64,000 bases of DNA from Streptomyces sp. JB150. GTDB taxonomy: Bacteria; Actinomycetota; Actinomycetes; Streptomycetales; Streptomycetaceae. The position numbers and the translations under genes are program-made. The notes below the pieces were generated by a model, which did no database searches, was not told the DNA's origin, and was given only the letters and a program-made list of their open reading frames with translations. Location of the stretch: NCBI RefSeq assembly GCF_011193355.1, contig NZ_CP049780.1, forward strand, positions 1 to 64,000, in the 5' to 3' direction. Below are positions 17,996-25,639 of the stretch, one piece after another. Every line of letters starts with the position of its first letter. Within the stretch, counting starts at the first letter, position 1.

Positions 17996-18273
17996 ATCCA
18001 CGACCCCGCGACGGAGTCGCTCTCGACGGCCACCGGCGCCGCGGTCGGGGCGCCGTAGGTGTAGGTCAGAGCGACGTTCGCGGGGATCGGGCCGGCACAC
18101 AGGGTGAACGCGGGAGCGTCGGCCGCCGCGGGAGCCGCCTCGGCGCAGAAGGTGAAGCGCACCGCCGGACCGGCGCGGTGGCCGAGGTGCTCGACCACGA
18201 GGAGCGGACGTGCGGGAACTGCCTCGGTGATGCGCGCCGGGCCGGTGTCCGTGCTGACACTCGCATGGCTCAT
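17992..18273 (-). CDS. Candidate RiPP precursor peptide (93 aa)
   Basis: A small gene translationally coupled (ATGA) to the YcaO gene. The N-terminal 40 residues, with a hydrophobic LLVVEHLGH stretch, could be a leader. The C-terminal half holds a repeated unit TFCA (41-44) and TLCA (57-60), giving Cys43 and Cys59 each preceded by Thr-hydrophobic, then LTYTYGAPT, and ends SDSVAGSWI. Cys, Thr and Ser here are possible cyclisation sites. GAGG lies about 12 bp before the ATG. I do not recognise the family, and it could instead be a small accessory protein. The position directly before a cyclodehydratase makes substrate the leading guess. Confidence 0.6.
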   Translation of the reverse strand: MSHASVSTDTGPARITEAVPARPLLVVEHLGHRAGPAVRFTFCAEAAPAAADAPAFTLCAGPIPANVALTYTYGAPTAAPVAVESDSVAGSWI

Positions 18274-18386
18274 CGGAGTAGATCCTCACTGTCGTGGTGG
18301 GCTGGTGCTCCAATGACCGGAATTCTTCGACGCGCGCCCACCTCGCGGACAGTGTCGGGTTCATCGCCGACGGGTGAAGTTCTCAC

Positions 18387-19388
18387 TCAACCGGAGATGC
18401 CCGCTCCGCCGGCCGCCCCCTTGAGCGGCTCCCACCAGCCGCGGTTGTCGCGGTACCACCGTACGGTTTCCGCGAGCGCCTCCTCGAAACCCCTGCGGGG
18501 CCGGTAACCCAGCTCCCGACGGATCTTGGTGCAGTCCACCGAATAGCGCCGGTCGTGGCCCTTGCGGTCCTCGACGTGCTCGACACTGTCCGCCCAGCTC
18601 GCGCCGCACGCCCGCAGCAGCAGCGCGGTCAGCTCCCGGTTGGACAGCTCGGTGCCGCCGCCGATGTTGTAGATCTCACCGGCCCGGCCCCTGGTGCGCA
18701 CCAGCTCGATGCCCTGGACGTGGTCGTCGATGTGCAGCCAGTCGCGGACGTTGCCGCCGTCGCCGTACAGCGGGACCTTCCTGCCGTCCAGCAGGTTCGT
18801 CACGAACAGCGGGATGACCTTCTCGGGGAACTGGTGGTGCCCGAAGTTGTTCGAACAGCGGGTGACCCGCACGTCCAAACCGTGCGTGCGGTGGTACGAC
18901 AGCGCGATCAGGTCGCTGGACGCCTTCGACGACGAGTACGGCGAGTTCGGCTCCAGCGGATGGTCCTCGGGCCAGGAACCCTCCTCGATCGACCCGTACA
19001 CCTCGTCGGTGGAGACGTGCACGAACACCTCGACGCCGGCCCGGTGCGCCGCGTCGGTGAGCGTGTGCGTGCCCACCACGTTGGTGCGCACGAACTCCGC
19101 GCCCCCGTCGATGGACCGGTCGACATGCGACTCCGCGGCGAAGTGCACCACCTGGGCGTGCTCGGCCATCAGCTTGGCGACCAGCTCGGGGTCGCAGATG
19201 TCGCCCTGCACGAACGAGAACTGCGGGTGGTCGCGGACCTCGTCGAGGTTGGCGGGATTGCCCGCGTAGGTCAGCTTGTCCAGCACGGTGATCGAGACGT
19301 CACCGGGGCCGTCGGGGCCCAGGACGGTGCGCACGTAGTGCGAGCCGATGAACCCGGCCCCGCCGGTGACCAGGACCCGGGTCGTCAT
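18387..19388 (-). CDS. rfbB: dTDP-glucose 4,6-dehydratase
   Basis: A 333-aa extended SDR that converts dTDP-glucose to dTDP-4-keto-6-deoxyglucose. The NAD site is TGGAGFIGSHYVR at the N-terminus. VHFAAESHVDRSI near residue 85 and the YSSSKASSDL Tyr-X3-Lys motif near residue 150 are diagnostic, with HVSTDEVYG carrying the catalytic Asp-Glu neighbours. Length matches the family. Its ATG overlaps the stop of a 39-codon ORF by ATGA, and rfbA lies just upstream. It supplies the common intermediate for the deoxysugar made by the genes at 24.1-29.1 kb. Confidence 0.96.
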   Translation of the reverse strand: MTTRVLVTGGAGFIGSHYVRTVLGPDGPGDVSITVLDKLTYAGNPANLDEVRDHPQFSFVQGDICDPELVAKLMAEHAQVVHFAAESHVDRSIDGGAEFVRTNVVGTHTLTDAAHRAGVEVFVHVSTDEVYGSIEEGSWPEDHPLEPNSPYSSSKASSDLIALSYHRTHGLDVRVTRCSNNFGHHQFPEKVIPLFVTNLLDGRKVPLYGDGGNVRDWLHIDDHVQGIELVRTRGRAGEIYNIGGGTELSNRELTALLLRACGASWADSVEHVEDRKGHDRRYSVDCTKIRRELGYRPRRGFEEALAETVRWYRDNRGWWEPLKGAAGGAGISG

Positions 19389-19504
19389 GACGCACCCCCG
19401 GCCACCGTGCGGGAACCGGGCGGCACGGCCCGGCCGGCGACGGCGCCCGCCGGCCCGGCGGACAGCCCCGCGCCGTGCGGGGTCGAGGGTCGGATGCAGA
19501 GCAT
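19385..19504 (-). CDS. Possible 39-aa small ORF between rfbA and rfbB
   Basis: The peptide starts MLCIRPSTPHGAGLSAG and is Gly/Ala/Pro-rich, with one Cys and several Ser/Thr. Its ATG is preceded by AGAAGGAGA, a stronger ribosome site than most genes here, and its stop overlaps the rfbB ATG (ATGA). It may be a real small protein, or only a coupling ORF that delivers ribosomes to rfbB. No homologue is recalled. Confidence 0.4.
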   Translation of the reverse strand: MLCIRPSTPHGAGLSAGPAGAVAGRAVPPGSRTVAGGAS

Positions 19505-19519
19505 GGCACGTTCTCCTTC

Positions 19520-20416
19520 TCAGGCTACGCGGGCGGGCGGCGTCAGGCGGTGACGGGCCGCGACCTCGGTGACATAGGCGCCGTAAGCGGTGCCCGCCAT
19601 CTCCTCGCCGAGGCGCCGGCAGTGCTCGGCGGTGATGTAACCGCGGTTGAGCGCCACCTCCTCGACACAGGCGATCCACTCGCCCTGGCGCTGCTCGACC
19701 AGCTGGACGTACTGCGCCGCCTGCAGCAGCGAGTCGTGGGTGCCCATGTCCAGCCAGGCGAAGCCGCGGCCCAGCTCGGTGAGGCGGGCCCGGCCCTGCG
19801 CCAGATAGGCGAGGTTGACATCGGTGATCTCCAGCTCGCCCCGCGCCGAGGGGGAGAGGTTCTTCGCGATCCCGACCACGTCGCTGTCGTAGAAGTACAG
19901 CCCCGTCACCGCGATGTTGGAGCGCGGCTCGGCGGGCTTCTCCTCCAGCGACAGCAGCCGGCCGTCGGCGTCGATCTCCCCGATGCCGTAGCGGTGCGGA
20001 TCGCGCACCCGGTAGCCGAACAGCGCCGCACCGTCGAGCCGGCGCAGCGCGTCGTCCAGGAGCAGCGAGAACCGCGGCCCGTGGAAGATGTTGTCGCCCA
20101 GCACCAGCGCGACCTGGTCGTCCTCGATGAAGTCGGCGCCGATGACCAGCGCCTCGGCGATCCCGCGCGGCTGGTCCTGCTCGGCGTAGGAGATGTTCAG
20201 ACCGAGCCGGGAGCCGTCACCCAGCAGGGCGCGGAAGCTGTCGGAGTGGTCCCTGGAGGAGATCACCAGGATGTCCCGCACACCGGCCAGCATCAGCACG
20301 GAGAGCGGATAGTAGATCATGGGCTTGTCGTAGACCGGCAGGATCTGTTTGGACAGCGCACCGGTCAGCGGGCGCAGCCGGGTGCCGCTGCCGCCGGCGA
20401 GGATGATGCCCTTCAT
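19520..20416 (-). CDS. rfbA: Glucose-1-phosphate thymidylyltransferase
   Basis: A 298-aa nucleotidyltransferase that forms dTDP-glucose from dTTP and glucose 1-phosphate. The start KGIILAGGSGTRLRPLT is the nucleotide-binding signature; YDKPMIYYPLSVLMLAG and LGDNIFHG (metal-binding Asp) follow, with FAWLDMGTHDSLLQA near residue 220. Length is typical of the short RmlA class. GGAAGG precedes the ATG. It is the first step of the sugar pathway and is transcribed ahead of the small ORF and rfbB. Confidence 0.96.
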   Translation of the reverse strand: MKGIILAGGSGTRLRPLTGALSKQILPVYDKPMIYYPLSVLMLAGVRDILVISSRDHSDSFRALLGDGSRLGLNISYAEQDQPRGIAEALVIGADFIEDDQVALVLGDNIFHGPRFSLLLDDALRRLDGAALFGYRVRDPHRYGIGEIDADGRLLSLEEKPAEPRSNIAVTGLYFYDSDVVGIAKNLSPSARGELEITDVNLAYLAQGRARLTELGRGFAWLDMGTHDSLLQAAQYVQLVEQRQGEWIACVEEVALNRGYITAEHCRRLGEEMAGTAYGAYVTEVAARHRLTPPARVA

Positions 20417-20585
20417 CTCGGCCTTCCTTGAACGTCGTCGGTGGGGTGGTTTTCCGGTCCCTCGTGGCGTCCGCCGGGGCCTCGACGAGCCGGGCGGCCC
20501 CGCCGGCTCCCGCCCGCACGAGCCCCCCTTCCCGGCGCGGCGCGGCGGGGCGCACGCGGCGCGGCGGACGAGAGCCGTGCGGCGG

Positions 20586-20651
20586 GGTGGACGCGGTGCC
20601 GCGGACAGCGGGTGGACTCGGTGCGGCGGGCGGCGGGTGCACGCGGTGCGG
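20586..20651. repeat. Three direct repeats with exact 25-bp period
   Basis: Units starting GTGGACGCGGTG (20586), GTGGACTCGGTG (20611) and GTGCACGCGGTG (20636) recur every 25 bp in the 490-bp gap between rfbA and the exporter gene. The flanking gap is strongly GC-rich. The regular phase suggests a protein-binding array, but no binding factor can be named. Confidence 0.5.
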
Positions 20652-20767
20652 CCGGTCCGGGGAAGGCAGGGCCTGCCCGAGTCCGCTGCCCGATCGTGCG
20701 GCCGTGCGATCGAGCGCAGGCGGAGAAGCACTGGAGGCCCCGCACCCCCGTACGGCGTGGAACGCAA

Positions 20768-20800
20768 CTCGACCACCGCTCGAGCAGCGCTGCCTAGCTT
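20768..20800 (+). promoter_or_regulatory. SARP-type promoter of the exporter gene
   Basis: CTCGA occurs at 20768 and again at 20779 (11-bp phase, second copy CTCGAGC). TAGCTT at 20795 forms a -10 after the spacing typical of SARP-activated promoters (about 8 bp from the heptamer). No -35 hexamer is evident, as expected for activator-dependent promoters. The start codon lies about 100 bp downstream. Confidence 0.7.
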
Positions 20801-20905
20801 CGACGTGATGCCCTGCGCGCTCGGCACCCGGGCCGGCGCCCGGTCACCGGACCGCGCCACGCACACCGGTGTCCCCCCATGGTGAAGTCGGAAGGAAACC
20901 CCTGA

Positions 20906-22384
20906 ATGAGTACTGACAACGTCGCCGCCGGCGGCAAGACCGCCGGGGTGGGGAAGTCCCCGGGCATGGCCATCCTGATCACGGGCCTGACCGCCTTCAT
21001 GGCCGGACTCGACAATCTGGTGGTCCTCGTCGCACTGCCCACCATCAGGGACGACCTCGGTGGCAGCCTGGAGGACCTGGAATGGACGGTGAACGCCTAC
21101 ACACTGTCGTTCGCCATGCTGATGATGTTCGGCGCCTCCCTGGGCGACCGCTTCGGGCGCCGCCGCATGTTCATCGTCGGCCTGCTGGTGTTCACCGCCG
21201 CGTCGGCCGGGGCCGCCGTGGCACCGGGCATCGGCGAGCTGATCGCCGCCCGCGTCATCCAGGGAGTCGGCGCCGCCATCATCATGCCGCTCTCCCTCAC
21301 CCTGCTCACCCACGCCGTGCCCGCGGCCAAGCGCGGCGCCGCCCTCGGCATCTACAGCGCCGTCAGCGGACTGTCCATCGCCGGCGGCCCGCTGGTCGGC
21401 GGCATCGTGACCGAACACATCTCCTGGCACTGGATCTTCTGGATCAACGTGCCGGTCGGCCTGCTGCTCGTCCCGGCCGCCTGGCGCGCCCTGGCCGAGA
21501 GCCACGGCCCCAACGACCGCCTGGACGTGCCCGGCACGGTCCTGAGCGGCCTGGGCATCCTCGGCCTCGTCTACGGCCTGATCCGCGCCGGCGGCCACGA
21601 CGGCTGGGGCGCCCCGCTGGTCGCCGGCCCGCTGGCCGCCGGCACCGTGCTGCTCGTGCTGTTCGTCCTGTGGGAACAGCGCAGCCGCGCCCCCATGCTG
21701 CCGATGCGCATGTTCCGCAACCGCGCCTTCAGCGCCGTCAACGCCGGCGCCCTGCTGATGGCCTTCGGCATGTACGGCGTGGTCTTCCTCATCACCCAGT
21801 TCATGCAGACCATCCAGCACATGTCACCCACCGAGGCGGGCGTGCGGATGCTGGCGTGGACGGCGATGCCGCTGCTGATCGCCCCCGTCGCGGGCATCCT
21901 CTCGGACCGGATCGGCGGCCGCCCCGTGGCCGTCTTCGGACTCGCCATGCTGGCCGCCGGATTCGCCTACTGGGCGCTGGCGATGAGCCCCGATGCCTCC
22001 TACCTCGAGCAGCTGCCCGGCTACCTCCTGGGCGGCGTGGGCGTCGCCTGCTTCTTCGCCCCGCTGTTCAACCTGACGATGGGCTCCGTCGACCCCGCCG
22101 AACAGGGCATCGCCTCCGGCGCCAACTCCGCCGCCCGCGAACTGGGCGCACCCCTGGGCGTGACCGTCCTGACCACCGTCTTCACCCACAACGGCGGCTA
22201 CGCCTCGGGCCAGAACTTCGTCGACGGCTTCAAGCCCGCCCTGTGGATCGGCGCGGCCGCCATGGCGACCGCCGCCGTCGTGATGCTCTTCGCCTCCCGC
22301 ACCACCCCCGCCGGCCAAGAGGAAGCCGACAGCGGCGAACCGGCCCTGGAAGCCGCCGTACCGGTCCCCACGGTCACCCGCTGA
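20906..22384 (+). CDS. MFS exporter, 14-TM DHA2 type
   Basis: A 492-aa drug:proton antiporter of the EmrB/QacA type. Hydrophobic segments run from residue 20 to about 470. Motif A appears as GDRFGRRRMFIVG, and the N-terminal TGLTAFMAGLDNLVV holds the motif D1-like Asp. GGAAGGAAAC precedes the ATG. Placed next to sugar-transfer genes and under a SARP-like promoter, it probably exports the glycosylated product and gives self-resistance. A factor-independent hairpin follows at 22402-22440. Confidence 0.93.
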   Translation: MSTDNVAAGGKTAGVGKSPGMAILITGLTAFMAGLDNLVVLVALPTIRDDLGGSLEDLEWTVNAYTLSFAMLMMFGASLGDRFGRRRMFIVGLLVFTAASAGAAVAPGIGELIAARVIQGVGAAIIMPLSLTLLTHAVPAAKRGAALGIYSAVSGLSIAGGPLVGGIVTEHISWHWIFWINVPVGLLLVPAAWRALAESHGPNDRLDVPGTVLSGLGILGLVYGLIRAGGHDGWGAPLVAGPLAAGTVLLVLFVLWEQRSRAPMLPMRMFRNRAFSAVNAGALLMAFGMYGVVFLITQFMQTIQHMSPTEAGVRMLAWTAMPLLIAPVAGILSDRIGGRPVAVFGLAMLAAGFAYWALAMSPDASYLEQLPGYLLGGVGVACFFAPLFNLTMGSVDPAEQGIASGANSAARELGAPLGVTVLTTVFTHNGGYASGQNFVDGFKPALWIGAAAMATAAVVMLFASRTTPAGQEEADSGEPALEAAVPVPTVTR

Positions 22385-22401
22385 CCCCCTCGTAACGCCG
22401 A

Positions 22402-22440
22402 CCCGCGGCCCGGCGCGACACGCTCGCGCCGGGCCGCGGG
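22402..22440 (+). terminator. Hairpin after the exporter gene
   Basis: A perfect 17-bp GC-rich inverted repeat with a 5-nt loop (arms 22402-22418 and 22424-22440) starts 18 bp after the stop codon. There is no U-tract, which is normal for Streptomyces terminators. It may partly insulate the downstream glycosyltransferase gene. Confidence 0.65.
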
Positions 22441-22498
22441 GAGCGGGCATCCCCCCGCCGTCTTCCCTCACGCCACCGGCAGAAAGGCCGCGCGCGCC

Positions 22499-23680
22499 AT
22501 GAAGGTTCTCTTCGCCAGTCTTGGAAACTACGGACACGTCTTCCCCCTGATGCCGCTCGCCGAGGCGGCACGCGACGCCGGCCACGAGGTCTGGTTCGCC
22601 ACCAGCGAGCAGTTCCACCCGATCGTCGAGAAGTCGCAGCTCACCCCCGTCGCCGGCGGCATCACCGTCCCCGAGGCGTTCATCGAGGCGGCCGGCGGAC
22701 AGGCGTTCCTGGACGCCAACGGCGGCTCCGCACAGGCCAGTGACATCCCCCCGCACGTCCTGGCGAGCCTGGCCGTCAAGGCGTTCGGCTCCGTCCTGCC
22801 GCGCGCCGTCCACGCCGACGTCACCCGCGCCCTGGACACCGTCCGGCCCGACCTCGTCGTCTACGAGAGCCTCAACCCGGGCGCCGGCTTCGCGGCCGCC
22901 GCCGCGGGCGTGCCCGCCGTGTGCCAGGCCATCGGCCGTGTCACCCCCCACCCCGACACCGACCCGCTGATCCAGCGCGAACTGTTCACCACCGCGAGCG
23001 ACCTGGGCGTCGCCGACAAGATCGCCCCCAGCCGCAGCCTGGGCCACCCCTACATCGACATCTGCCCGCCGTCCGTGCAGGATCCGGACTTCCTCGCCTC
23101 GGACATCCGGATCATCCCGCAGCGCCCCGTCCCCTTCGGCGAACCGGGCGAGCTGCCCGCGAGCATCACCCAGGGCGAGGGCCCGCTGGTCTACCTCAGC
23201 TTCGGCACCGTGGTCACCTCCGCGCAGCTGCTGCGCACCGCGATCGACGGCCTGCTGCCGCTGGGCGTGCGCGTCCTGGTCGCGACCAGCTCCGTGGTGG
23301 ACCCGGCCGAACTGGGCGAGCTGCCGGAGCGGGTCGTGGCGCTGTCGTGGGTGCCGCAGGTCGAGGCGCTGCGCCACGCCGACGTCGTCGTCCACCACGG
23401 CGGCCACGGCACCACCCTGGCCTCGCTGGCCGCGGGGCTGCCCCAGCTGATCCTGCCGCGCGAGGGCGACGGCCACGGCAACGCGCCCGCGGTGAGCGCG
23501 GCCGGAGCGGGACGCCTGCTGCTCGGCGACGCCGTGACCGCCGAGGCCGTGCAGGCCGAGGTGCGCACGCTGCTGAGCGACGACACCTACCGGAACGCCG
23601 CCCGCAAGATCGCCCAGGAGATCGCCGGGCTGCCCGGCCCGGCCGAGACGGTCGCCCGGTTCCCCGAGTTCACCCGCTGA
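22499..23680 (+). CDS. GT-B glycosyltransferase (macrolide/EryC type)
   Basis: A 393-aa GT1-family glycosyltransferase. The N-terminal acceptor domain begins MKVLFASLGNYGHVFPLMPLAEAARDAGHEV. The C-terminal donor domain has VVALSWVPQVEALRHADVVV and the HHGGHGTTLASLAAGLPQL nucleotide-sugar motif near residue 300. Length and motifs are those of dTDP-deoxysugar transferases acting on polyketide aglycones. The donor is probably the 2,6-dideoxyhexose encoded nearby. It follows the exporter by 114 bp. The short degenerate relative at 30.1 kb could be an auxiliary partner. Confidence 0.94.
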   Translation: MKVLFASLGNYGHVFPLMPLAEAARDAGHEVWFATSEQFHPIVEKSQLTPVAGGITVPEAFIEAAGGQAFLDANGGSAQASDIPPHVLASLAVKAFGSVLPRAVHADVTRALDTVRPDLVVYESLNPGAGFAAAAAGVPAVCQAIGRVTPHPDTDPLIQRELFTTASDLGVADKIAPSRSLGHPYIDICPPSVQDPDFLASDIRIIPQRPVPFGEPGELPASITQGEGPLVYLSFGTVVTSAQLLRTAIDGLLPLGVRVLVATSSVVDPAELGELPERVVALSWVPQVEALRHADVVVHHGGHGTTLASLAAGLPQLILPREGDGHGNAPAVSAAGAGRLLLGDAVTAEAVQAEVRTLLSDDTYRNAARKIAQEIAGLPGPAETVARFPEFTR

Positions 23681-23818
23681 CCGCTCCCGCACCACAGCCG
23701 CCCCCCGCCCCGGCACCGGCGGGTGCGGCCCCGGCCGGATCCGGTACGCGCCCGCGCCCCGCGCTCACCCACCCGAGCACGGGGCGCGGGCGCGCGAGAG
23801 ACCGGCGTCCACGGGCGT

Positions 23819-23834
23819 TCAAGTCGTCGTCCAC
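23819..23834 (+). promoter_or_regulatory. Possible SARP-like box before the 2,3-dehydratase gene
   Basis: TCAAG (23819) and TCCAC (23830) are 11 bp apart, and the following CCGCGACC matches the CCGCGCCC found next to the twin operators read on their minus strand. No clear -10 is seen. The first downstream gene starts at 24100, so this assignment is tentative. Confidence 0.35.
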
Positions 23835-23914
23835 TTCCGCGACCGGTGGCCCCGCCCAGACTGGCAAACCCCGGCCCTCCGCCGCGCCGGCGCCGCACCA
23901 CGGCGACACGGCGG

Positions 23915-23947
23915 CGCGGCCACGCGGCGCGGCCACGCGGCGCGGCC
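23915..23947. repeat. 13-bp tandem repeat, two and a half copies
   Basis: CGCGGCCACGCGG occurs at 23915 and 23928 and is followed by a half copy at 23941. It lies in the 419-bp gap between the glycosyltransferase and 2,3-dehydratase genes. No function is evident. Confidence 0.55.
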
Positions 23948-23979
23948 GGCCCCCCGGAAATCCGGCCATCGGCCCTTCC

Positions 23980-24041
23980 CGGGCGCGCACGGCGACACCC
24001 CGGCGCCCGCCCCCCTTCCGGGGTGTCACCGTGCGCGCCCG
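23980..24041 (+). terminator. Long near-perfect hairpin before the 2,3-dehydratase gene
   Basis: Two 24-nt arms (23980-24003 and 24018-24041) pair with one mismatch around a 14-nt loop. It could terminate the exporter/glycosyltransferase transcript. If the box at 23819 is an active promoter it would sit in the 5' leader of the sugar operon, 59 bp before the ATG, and could attenuate or stabilise that mRNA. Confidence 0.65.
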
Positions 24042-24099
24042 GTGCTCTTCAACCGCCGGCCGGCAGTCATGGCCCGTGAAGTCGAAAGGAAGTAGCAGG

Positions 24100-25488
24100 A
24101 TGCATTCCGAGGTGAACGGTGCCGACGACTTTCTGAGGTCGGCGGTGGACTGGGAGTCCCCACTGACCCCCGACGCGGGTGTCTTCCTCAAACAGAGGGA
24201 GGAGTCCGCCTCGTACGAGGTGCAGCGCATACCGCTGGCCGACCTGCCCAACTGGCATCTGGACGACCGGCTCAACCGCGCCGACGGCAAGTTCTTCACC
24301 GTCGAGGGCCTGCGCGTGCACACCGACTTCGGACCGGTACGGCAGTGGAGCCAGCCGATCATCGTCCAGCCCGAAGTCGGCATCCTCGGCATCATCGTCA
24401 AGCGGTTCAACGGCGTGCTCCACTTCCTCATGCAGGCGAAGATGGAGCCCGGCAACACCGCCTTCGTCCAGTACGCGGCGACCGTCCAGGCGACCCAGAG
24501 CAACTACAAGCGCGTCCACGGCGGCAGGGCCACCCCGTACCTGGAGTACTTCCTGGAGGGCACACGCCGGCGCGTCCTGTTCGACCAGCTGCTGTCCGAG
24601 CACGGCTACTGGTACCTGTACAAGAGGAACCGCAACATGATCGTCGAGGTTCCCGAGGACGAGGACGTACCCGTCGAGGAGGACTTCACCTGGCTCACCC
24701 TGGGCCAGCTGCGCCGGCAGCTGCTGCTGGGCAACCGCGTCAACATGAACGCCCGCACCGTGCTGTCCGGCATCGCCTACGGCACCGCCCCCGAGGAGGG
24801 GCCCTCCCACACCGGGCAGACCGACCCCTTCCACGCCGACCTGCTGACCTCGCACCGCACACCGGTCCGCGCGGCCGACCTCGCCACCACCCTGACGTGG
24901 CTGTTCGACCAGAAGGCGGCCTACAGCCTGGACGTGCGGCGCACCAGTCTGCGCGAGATGGACGAATGGATCGTCGACGACGACAGCATCCGCCATCGCG
25001 ACGGCCGCATCTTCGACATCCTCGGCTTCTCGGTGCGGGCGACCAGCCGGGAGGTCGGCACCTGGTGGCAGCCCATGCTCGAACCCCGCCCCGGCAACAC
25101 CGTGGCCCTGATCTGCCGGCGGCGGGCCGGCGTGCTGGAGTTCCTGCTCCAGGCCACCGTCCAGCCCGGCCTGACGGACCGTCTGGAACTGGGGCCCACC
25201 GTGCAGTTCTCCCCGGGCTACCACCGCGGCCCGCAGGACTTCCCGCCGCTGACCGCCTACCTCGACGCCCCCGCCTCCTGGGTCCGCCTGGACACGGTCC
25301 AGTCGGAGGACGGCGGGCGCTTCTCCCGCGCGGACACACGCCACCTGGTCGTCGAAGTCCCCGAGGACCACGAGGTCGACGTACCGGACAACTACCGGTG
25401 GATGACCCTCGGCCTGCTCAGCCGCCTCATCCACTTCGGATACCACGTCAACGTCGAGGCCCGGAGCCTGGCCGCATGCCTGCTGTGA
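24100..25488 (+). CDS. NDP-hexose 2,3-dehydratase
   Basis: A 462-aa protein built of two homologous halves, as in the TylCVI/JadO family that removes the C2 hydroxyl of NDP-4-keto-6-deoxyglucose. The duplicated signature is visible as KMEPGNTAFVQYAATVQAT in the first half and MLEPRPGNTVALICRR in the second. Each half also has a WQP/WSQP-type tryptophan segment and an EVPED(E/H)-V stretch. AAAGGAAG lies before the ATG. The product is a 3,4-diketo intermediate, so a 3-ketoreductase is needed and is present at 26.7 kb. This enzyme commits the pathway to a 2,6-dideoxy sugar. Confidence 0.94.
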   Translation: MHSEVNGADDFLRSAVDWESPLTPDAGVFLKQREESASYEVQRIPLADLPNWHLDDRLNRADGKFFTVEGLRVHTDFGPVRQWSQPIIVQPEVGILGIIVKRFNGVLHFLMQAKMEPGNTAFVQYAATVQATQSNYKRVHGGRATPYLEYFLEGTRRRVLFDQLLSEHGYWYLYKRNRNMIVEVPEDEDVPVEEDFTWLTLGQLRRQLLLGNRVNMNARTVLSGIAYGTAPEEGPSHTGQTDPFHADLLTSHRTPVRAADLATTLTWLFDQKAAYSLDVRRTSLREMDEWIVDDDSIRHRDGRIFDILGFSVRATSREVGTWWQPMLEPRPGNTVALICRRRAGVLEFLLQATVQPGLTDRLELGPTVQFSPGYHRGPQDFPPLTAYLDAPASWVRLDTVQSEDGGRFSRADTRHLVVEVPEDHEVDVPDNYRWMTLGLLSRLIHFGYHVNVEARSLAACLL

Positions 25489-25639
25489 GCGGCCCCGGCC
25501 CCGCCGGGGCCCGTACCGGCGCGCCGTACCCGACGCCCACTTCCCCCCGAAGCCGCAGCGTGCCGGGACCCGCCCCGCACCCGCGGCACGCGGGCACGCT
25601 GCCCGCACCCGATCCCGCCCGGACGCTGGAGGCAGCGCT

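Noticed and set aside
17996-18364. Extension of the YcaO protein to an upstream ATG at 18364
   Set aside because: The extension is Arg-rich and overlaps the 93-aa peptide, which has a coherent sequence and ATGA coupling to the internal YcaO start.
20500-20660. Possible CRISPR-like array
   Set aside because: Only three imperfect 12-bp units without unique spacers of normal length; a regulatory or simple GC repeat is more likely.
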